Shown here: piece after piece, positions 15,218-19,313 of the stretch
Numbering within the stretch: the first letter of the stretch is position 1
Layout: each line of letters starts with the position of its first letter
NCBI GenBank assembly: GCA_002311635.1
Contig: DBZJ01000083.1
Span: forward strand, 1 to 19,313
Origin: Syntrophaceae bacterium UBA1163
Lineage (GTDB): Bacteria; Desulfobacterota; BSN033; UBA1163
Length of the DNA stretch: 19,313 nucleotides
Direction of reading: 5' to 3'
The notes under the pieces: model-generated
Seen by the model: the letters and a program-made list of their open reading frames with translations, nothing else
Told to the model about the DNA's origin: nothing
Databases searched by the model: none
Made by a program: the position numbers and the translations under genes

Positions 15218-16786
15218 ATGACATTCACCAAACCAAATCGTAGCCCTGCAACCTTCACTAAAAATCGAGTTGAACCTGCACCCATTTCTGGGATCTGTGT
15301 GACCTGCCTGGATGGGTGCCCGGGCCCTTGTGAAATAGGTCGCTCCGCCCTAAGAGGAAGGGAAATTCTCTACCCCCAGCCTTTTTCCAAGGTCACCGCA
15401 GGATCTGAAAAAGATTATCCCATCGACTATTCCCATTTCAATATTCAGGGAACCTGCGTGGGTGCGGTCGGCATTGCAGCCGACTCAGACCGTGCGACCT
15501 TCCCGGCTGTCGATGTCTCCACAGAAGTCGGGGCGAAAGAAAAGATCAAATTGAAGGTCCCCTATTTTACGGGCGCCTTAGGTTCGACCGATATCGCACG
15601 AATCCATTGGGAAGCGATGGCGATTGCAGCGGCCATCTCCGGGACCCTGGTCGTTGTAGGGGAAAATGTCTGCGGGATGGACCCTAAGTCTGAATTTAAG
15701 AATAGCCGTGTGGCCCGATCTCCGGAGATGGAACGCCGTGTTAAGACGTTCCAGCAGTGGTACGATGGGTATGGAGGAATCGTCGTTCAGTATAATGTGG
15801 AAGACGGGCGCCTTGGCGTTCCGGAATATGTGGTCGAAAAACTGGGCGTCCAGATCATAGAACCGAAATGGGGACAGGGCGCCAAAGATATTGGCGGCGA
15901 AGTCAAACTCCCGACACTGGAAAGGGCCCTGCAGCTGAAGAGCAGGGGTTATATCGTCCTTCCCGATCCGGAAGACCATGTGATACAGGAAGCATTCAAA
16001 CAAGGAGACTTTAAGGAATTCGAACGCCATTCCAGACTGGGCATGGTGGACGAGGAAGGGTTCCGTAAAGAAGTGGAGCGTCTGAGAAAGATCGGGGCCA
16101 AGTATGTCTCCCTTAAAACCGGGGCCTATCGGCCCGCGGATTTGGCCCGAGCCGTCAAATGCGCTTCGGATGCCAAAATTGACCTTCTGACCGTCGACGG
16201 CGCCGGAGGGGGAACAGGAATGAGCCCCTGGCGAATGATGAACGAATGGGGAGTCCCCACCGTTTACCTCGAAAGCCTTCTTTACCAATACCTGAAACGC
16301 CTGGATCAAAAAGGTGCGTTCATCCCCTCTTGTGCCATGGCAGGAGGATTCGCTCTTGAGGACCATATCTTCAAGGCCATCGCTCTGGCCGCTCCTTACA
16401 TTAAAGCCATCTGCCTGGGTCGGGCTTCGATGACAGCGGCCATGGTGGGAAACACGATTGGCGAGATGGTCAAAAAAGGAAAGGTCCCCGCGGATGTGGC
16501 CAAATTCGGGGCCGACGTGGAGCATATCTTCATTCTGGCTGCTAAATTGAAAGACAAATATGGGAAGGACTTCGAGAAGATCCCAACAGGGACGATCGGA
16601 ATGGTGACCTATTTTGATCGGCTAAATGCAGGACTTCAACAGATGATGGCCGGAGCCAGAAAATTCGCCTTGAAATATATTTCGAGGAATGACATTTGCT
16701 CCTTGACCCGGAAGGCTGCGGACATCTCCGGGATCCCCTATGTGATGGATTCTGATCAAGCGGAAGTCGATAAGATCCTCGGCTGA
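15218..16786 (+). CDS. FMN-binding glutamate synthase family protein
   Basis: This 522-residue protein matches the FMN/2-oxoglutarate-binding central domain of glutamate synthase (GltB), which transfers ammonia to 2-oxoglutarate using FMN. The TIM-barrel signature is seen in LKTGAYRPADLARAVK and TVDGAGGGTGMSPW. It lacks the glutaminase domain and the large C-terminal beta-helix of bacterial GltB. A short N-terminal cysteine cluster, C27, C30, C34 and C38 (CX2CX3CX3C), could hold a [4Fe-4S] cluster for electron entry. Such stand-alone proteins may need partners from elsewhere or have another reaction, so glutamate formation is not proven. The start ATG has AAAGGAGGAGG just upstream. Expression is probably gated by the leader terminator. 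It is flanked on both sides by regulators. Confidence 0.88.
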   Translation: MTFTKPNRSPATFTKNRVEPAPISGICVTCLDGCPGPCEIGRSALRGREILYPQPFSKVTAGSEKDYPIDYSHFNIQGTCVGAVGIAADSDRATFPAVDVSTEVGAKEKIKLKVPYFTGALGSTDIARIHWEAMAIAAAISGTLVVVGENVCGMDPKSEFKNSRVARSPEMERRVKTFQQWYDGYGGIVVQYNVEDGRLGVPEYVVEKLGVQIIEPKWGQGAKDIGGEVKLPTLERALQLKSRGYIVLPDPEDHVIQEAFKQGDFKEFERHSRLGMVDEEGFRKEVERLRKIGAKYVSLKTGAYRPADLARAVKCASDAKIDLLTVDGAGGGTGMSPWRMMNEWGVPTVYLESLLYQYLKRLDQKGAFIPSCAMAGGFALEDHIFKAIALAAPYIKAICLGRASMTAAMVGNTIGEMVKKGKVPADVAKFGADVEHIFILAAKLKDKYGKDFEKIPTGTIGMVTYFDRLNAGLQQMMAGARKFALKYISRNDICSLTRKAADISGIPYVMDSDQAEVDKILG

Positions 16787-16801
16787 GTGGAAGGATTGAT
16801 C

Positions 16802-16839
16802 AAAAGGGGATATCGGGGATACCCGGTATCCCTTTTTTT
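16802..16839 (+). terminator. Intrinsic terminator after the glutamate synthase gene
   Basis: GGGATA (16816-16821) pairs with TATCCC (16827-16832) over a CCCGG loop, followed by seven T. An alternative longer stem uses AAAAGGGGATA from 16802. It lies about 16 bases after the stop and separates the synthase transcript from the kinase gene. Confidence 0.85.
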
Positions 16840-16880
16840 ATCTAAGAATCCGCTGGGCTCTCACCGAATCTTTCAAGAGT

Positions 16881-16994
16881 AAAGGGTCCAAGGGGTCAAG
16901 CGGTCAAGGATTCGAGTGGAATACGTGACAAGGGAAGAAGACCTTAAGTACTTTTTCACTCGAACCCTCGAAACCTGGAATCCTGGAACCCTTT
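16881..16994. repeat. 114-bp imperfect inverted-repeat element
   Basis: The outer arms AAAGGGTCCAAGG (16881-16893) and CCTGGAACCCTTT (16982-16994) are imperfect inverted copies. The inner arms TTCGAGTG (16911-16918) and CACTCGAA (16957-16964) are perfect. GGTCAAG units repeat in the left arm. No gene is present. It probably belongs to a dispersed repeat family common in this lineage. Confidence 0.5.
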
Positions 16995-17054
16995 GGAATC
17001 AATCAATTCCCTTCCCAAATGAACGGTTTTCGTTTATGATAGAGCGGAAGGAAG

Positions 17055-18773
17055 ATGGTTTTGTCTAAAAATAAAAAGCGTCTCGATGCCAAAGAGATCA
17101 ACGCCCTGCTCGAAATCAGCAAGGCGATTGCATCCGGTCTCTATCTTGAAGATGTCCTGCGGCTCATTGTGACGGTCACCGCCAATATCATGAACTCAAA
17201 GATCTGTTCGCTTTGGATTTTCGATGAGAGAGATCAAAAACTGAAGCTCAAGGCCACCCAGAGCATCAGCGAAGAGTATCTGAAGGAGCGAAGTCTCGCT
17301 CTGGGAGAAGGAGTGGTCGGCGGCGTGGCCCTTCGAAATCAACCCATGGCCATTCTCGACGTTCTCAAAGATCCCCTGTATAAAGAGAAGGAGTTGGCAA
17401 AAAAGGAGGGACTGGTTTCGATGCTCAGTGTCCCCATGTGCATTAAGGACAGGGTAATCGGGGTGATCAATTGTTACACTTCTTTCCCCCATTCCTTTTC
17501 GAAGAGCGAGGAGGAAATTCTCACGACGGTTGCGAACCAGGCGGCGATCTGCATCGAGAATTCGGGCCTGACGGAAGCTTTTGATATCGATGAGATTCTC
17601 AGACTCGTTTTGGAGGGCGTGACGAAGAATATCGGGTTTGACCGCGCCCGTCTCTACCTGATCAACGAGAAGAGGAATACTCTTGAATGCAAAATGGCTG
17701 TGGGAATCGATGAGGAGAAGATCAAAGGGATCGCGCTGCACTTAGACCCGGAGGACAGCGTCGTAGCCCGGTCGGTTTCTGATCGAAAACCCTTCATCAT
17801 CCAAGATGCAGGACAAGATCCAAGGGTCAACCCCTTCTTGAGAGAAAAATTGAATCTTCATTCTCTGTTAGTGGTCCCCCTGTTAGCGAAGGGAAAGGCT
17901 TTGGGAGCCATTGCCGCGGACTTTCTGGAGCCGAATAAAAGCATCACCAAAGAGACTCTCGAATCGGTGACGGCTTTTGCTCAGCAAGCAGGCCTGGCCA
18001 TCTACAACGCGTTCATGTACCAGGAACTGAAGGCGTTCAGCCAGCAGATGGAGGAAAAGATTCAAAAGACGACCGCCGATCTCAGAAAGACGGAGGCCCA
18101 GCTGATTCGGTCCGAGAAATTAGCTGCCTTAGGGCAATTGGCCGCGGGTATCGCTCACGAAATTCGCAATCCCCTCACCAGCATCAATATCCTCATTCAT
18201 TCCCTGACAGAGAATTTTCCCCCGGAAAGCGCCCGTCGTGAGGACCTCCAAGTCATTGAAGAGGAAATCCGTCGGATCAATGAGATCGTCGATCAATTTC
18301 TTCGATTTGCCAGACCGGCACCTCCCCGTCTACAAAAAGCGGATGTCCTCTCCGTTTTCGAGGAGACCCTTCAATTGCTTCGACCTCAAATGGAAAAATA
18401 TCGGATTATCGTTCAAAAAGAATTTCAGGTTCTTCGCCCCATCTCGATGGACCGTGAGCAGATGAAACAGGTTATCCTCAACCTCTTATTAAACGCGGTT
18501 CAGGCGATGCCAAACGGCGGCCGCCTGACCTTGAGGGGACAGGTTTTGGAGGACGGTCAATGGGTCACGCTTTCCATTCAGGACTCCGGGATCGGTATTC
18601 CCAGCGAAGACATGAATAAGCTCTTTGACCCATTCTTCTCCACCAAGGAGGGCGGGGTCGGCCTCGGCCTCTCCATTGCGCATCGAATCATCGATCAGCA
18701 TCACGGAAAGATTGAGGTGGAGAGCGCCCCCGGAAAAGGGACCCTCTTGACGGTTTGGCTCCCTATTTCGTGA
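17055..18773 (+). CDS. GAF-GAF sensor histidine kinase (NtrB-like)
   Basis: This 572-residue soluble kinase has no membrane segment. GAF1 spans about 26-170, GAF2 about 176-320, and a coiled coil about 322-356. The HisKA phospho-acceptor is H368 in GIAHEIRNPLTS. The ATPase domain has the N box NLLLNAVQ (476-483), G1 DSGIGIP (510-516) and G2 GGVGLGLS (533-540). GAF1 is about 71% identical to the GAF domain of the ANTAR protein. GAF2 is much less similar. GGAAGGAAG lies directly before the ATG. The response regulator begins 10 bases after the stop, so the two form a two-component pair that presumably controls sigma-54 promoters. Confidence 0.95.
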   Translation: MVLSKNKKRLDAKEINALLEISKAIASGLYLEDVLRLIVTVTANIMNSKICSLWIFDERDQKLKLKATQSISEEYLKERSLALGEGVVGGVALRNQPMAILDVLKDPLYKEKELAKKEGLVSMLSVPMCIKDRVIGVINCYTSFPHSFSKSEEEILTTVANQAAICIENSGLTEAFDIDEILRLVLEGVTKNIGFDRARLYLINEKRNTLECKMAVGIDEEKIKGIALHLDPEDSVVARSVSDRKPFIIQDAGQDPRVNPFLREKLNLHSLLVVPLLAKGKALGAIAADFLEPNKSITKETLESVTAFAQQAGLAIYNAFMYQELKAFSQQMEEKIQKTTADLRKTEAQLIRSEKLAALGQLAAGIAHEIRNPLTSINILIHSLTENFPPESARREDLQVIEEEIRRINEIVDQFLRFARPAPPRLQKADVLSVFEETLQLLRPQMEKYRIIVQKEFQVLRPISMDREQMKQVILNLLLNAVQAMPNGGRLTLRGQVLEDGQWVTLSIQDSGIGIPSEDMNKLFDPFFSTKEGGVGLGLSIAHRIIDQHHGKIEVESAPGKGTLLTVWLPIS

Positions 18774-18783
18774 GAGGAGGAAG

Positions 18784-19313
18784 ATGGAAACCATTCTGAT
18801 CGTCGACGATGACAAATCGATCCGGTATTCGCTGAAACGGATGATGGAAGGGAAATATTCCATCCTCACTGCCCAGAACGGGGATGAAGCACTGGATCGG
18901 ATGAAGGAAAGCTCCCCCGACCTGATCATCATGGATATCAAGATGCCGGGCCGAAACGGCATTGAGGTGCTGAAGGAGATGAGGTCGATCGATCCCAAAT
19001 CCCTGGTCATCCTCATGACGGCCTATGGGACGACCGAGACAGCGATCGAAGCCATGAAGTATGGGGCCTTCGATTATATCTTAAAACCCTTTCCCATCCC
19101 GCAGATGAAAGGACTCGTTGAGAAAGCTCTTTCCTTGCGAAGGATGATGAAGCAGGAAGTGGCCTATGCCCCGCTGGAGGCGAAAGAGACAGACGAGGGA
19201 GAACGGATCATCGGATCCTCCCCCAAGATGCAGGAGATTTACAAAATCGTGGGGCAGATCGCTCCGAGCGATGTCACGGTCATGCTCAGAGGCGAAAGCG
19301 GAACGGGCAAGGA
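18784..19313 (+). CDS. Sigma-54-dependent response regulator, NtrC family (cut by window end)
   Basis: Only the first 176 codons are in the window. The receiver domain (about 1-120) has acidic residues D8-D10, phospho-acceptor D51 (LIIMDIKMPG), T79 (LMTAYG) and K101 (YILKPF). A linker follows, then the start of the AAA+ sigma-54 interaction domain with IIGSSPKMQEI and the Walker A GESGTGK, at which the sequence ends. A Fis-type DNA-binding domain is expected downstream. AGGAGGA lies 4 bases before the ATG. It follows the kinase after 10 bases and is its likely partner. Confidence 0.93.
   Translation, partial: METILIVDDDKSIRYSLKRMMEGKYSILTAQNGDEALDRMKESSPDLIIMDIKMPGRNGIEVLKEMRSIDPKSLVILMTAYGTTETAIEAMKYGAFDYILKPFPIPQMKGLVEKALSLRRMMKQEVAYAPLEAKETDEGERIIGSSPKMQEIYKIVGQIAPSDVTVMLRGESGTGK

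Noticed and set aside
15578..16525. Long antisense frame (315 codons) within the glutamate synthase gene
   Set aside because: It lies wholly opposite a well-supported gene, has no family-like motifs, and its length follows from the codon bias of the + strand gene.
17035..17040. TATGAT considered as a -10 box for the kinase gene
   Set aside because: Transcription would start about 8 bases before the ATG, inside the ribosome site, and no -35 lies at the right distance.

Overview
The window looks like a chromosomal segment of a mesophilic anaerobe of the Desulfobacterota (former Deltaproteobacteria), perhaps near Syntrophales. This is inferred from the protein families (an LUD protein beside purHD, DUF1847, a stand-alone FMN-binding glutamate synthase, an NtrB/NtrC-type pair), from the near-balanced base composition, and from many small palindromic intergenic repeats. 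No rRNA, tRNA, CRISPR array or complete insertion sequence was seen.

Left part (1-5406). The + strand carries lepA (translation GTPase EF4), hemW (radical SAM heme chaperone) and a DUF1847 protein. They converge on two minus-strand genes, a dienelactone hydrolase family protein and a class I methyltransferase. lepA next to hemW is a conserved neighbourhood also found in Firmicutes.

Middle part (5714-12623), all on the minus strand. In transcription order: an LUD-domain protein, purH and purD (last steps of IMP synthesis and an early step of purine synthesis), an isopropylmalate-dehydrogenase-like enzyme, an LsrF-like class I aldolase, and a zinc alcohol/polyol dehydrogenase. The aldolase and dehydrogenase are separated by one base. 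Most gaps hold small inverted repeats, including two exact 17-mers that each recur in a second gap.

Right part (12811-19313), all on the + strand, is the most interesting region. It holds (a) a GAF-ANTAR RNA-binding antiterminator protein; (b) a regulator joining a degenerate KaiC/RecA-like domain, an XRE helix-turn-helix and a cupin; (c) a 314-base leader; (d) a stand-alone FMN-binding glutamate synthase family protein; (e) a GAF-GAF histidine kinase; and (f) a sigma-54-type response regulator cut by the window end. The leader ends in an intrinsic terminator just before the synthase gene. In front of that terminator lie two hairpins whose six-base loops carry A at position 1 and G at position 4, the signature of ANTAR-bound RNA, and the second hairpin overlaps the terminator stem. 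The simplest reading is that the ANTAR protein encoded two genes upstream antiterminates the synthase transcript. The GAF domain of the ANTAR protein and the first GAF domain of the kinase are about 71% identical by hand alignment, so one signal may feed both RNA-level and sigma-54-level control. That would be a compact, possibly undescribed, amino-nitrogen regulatory module.
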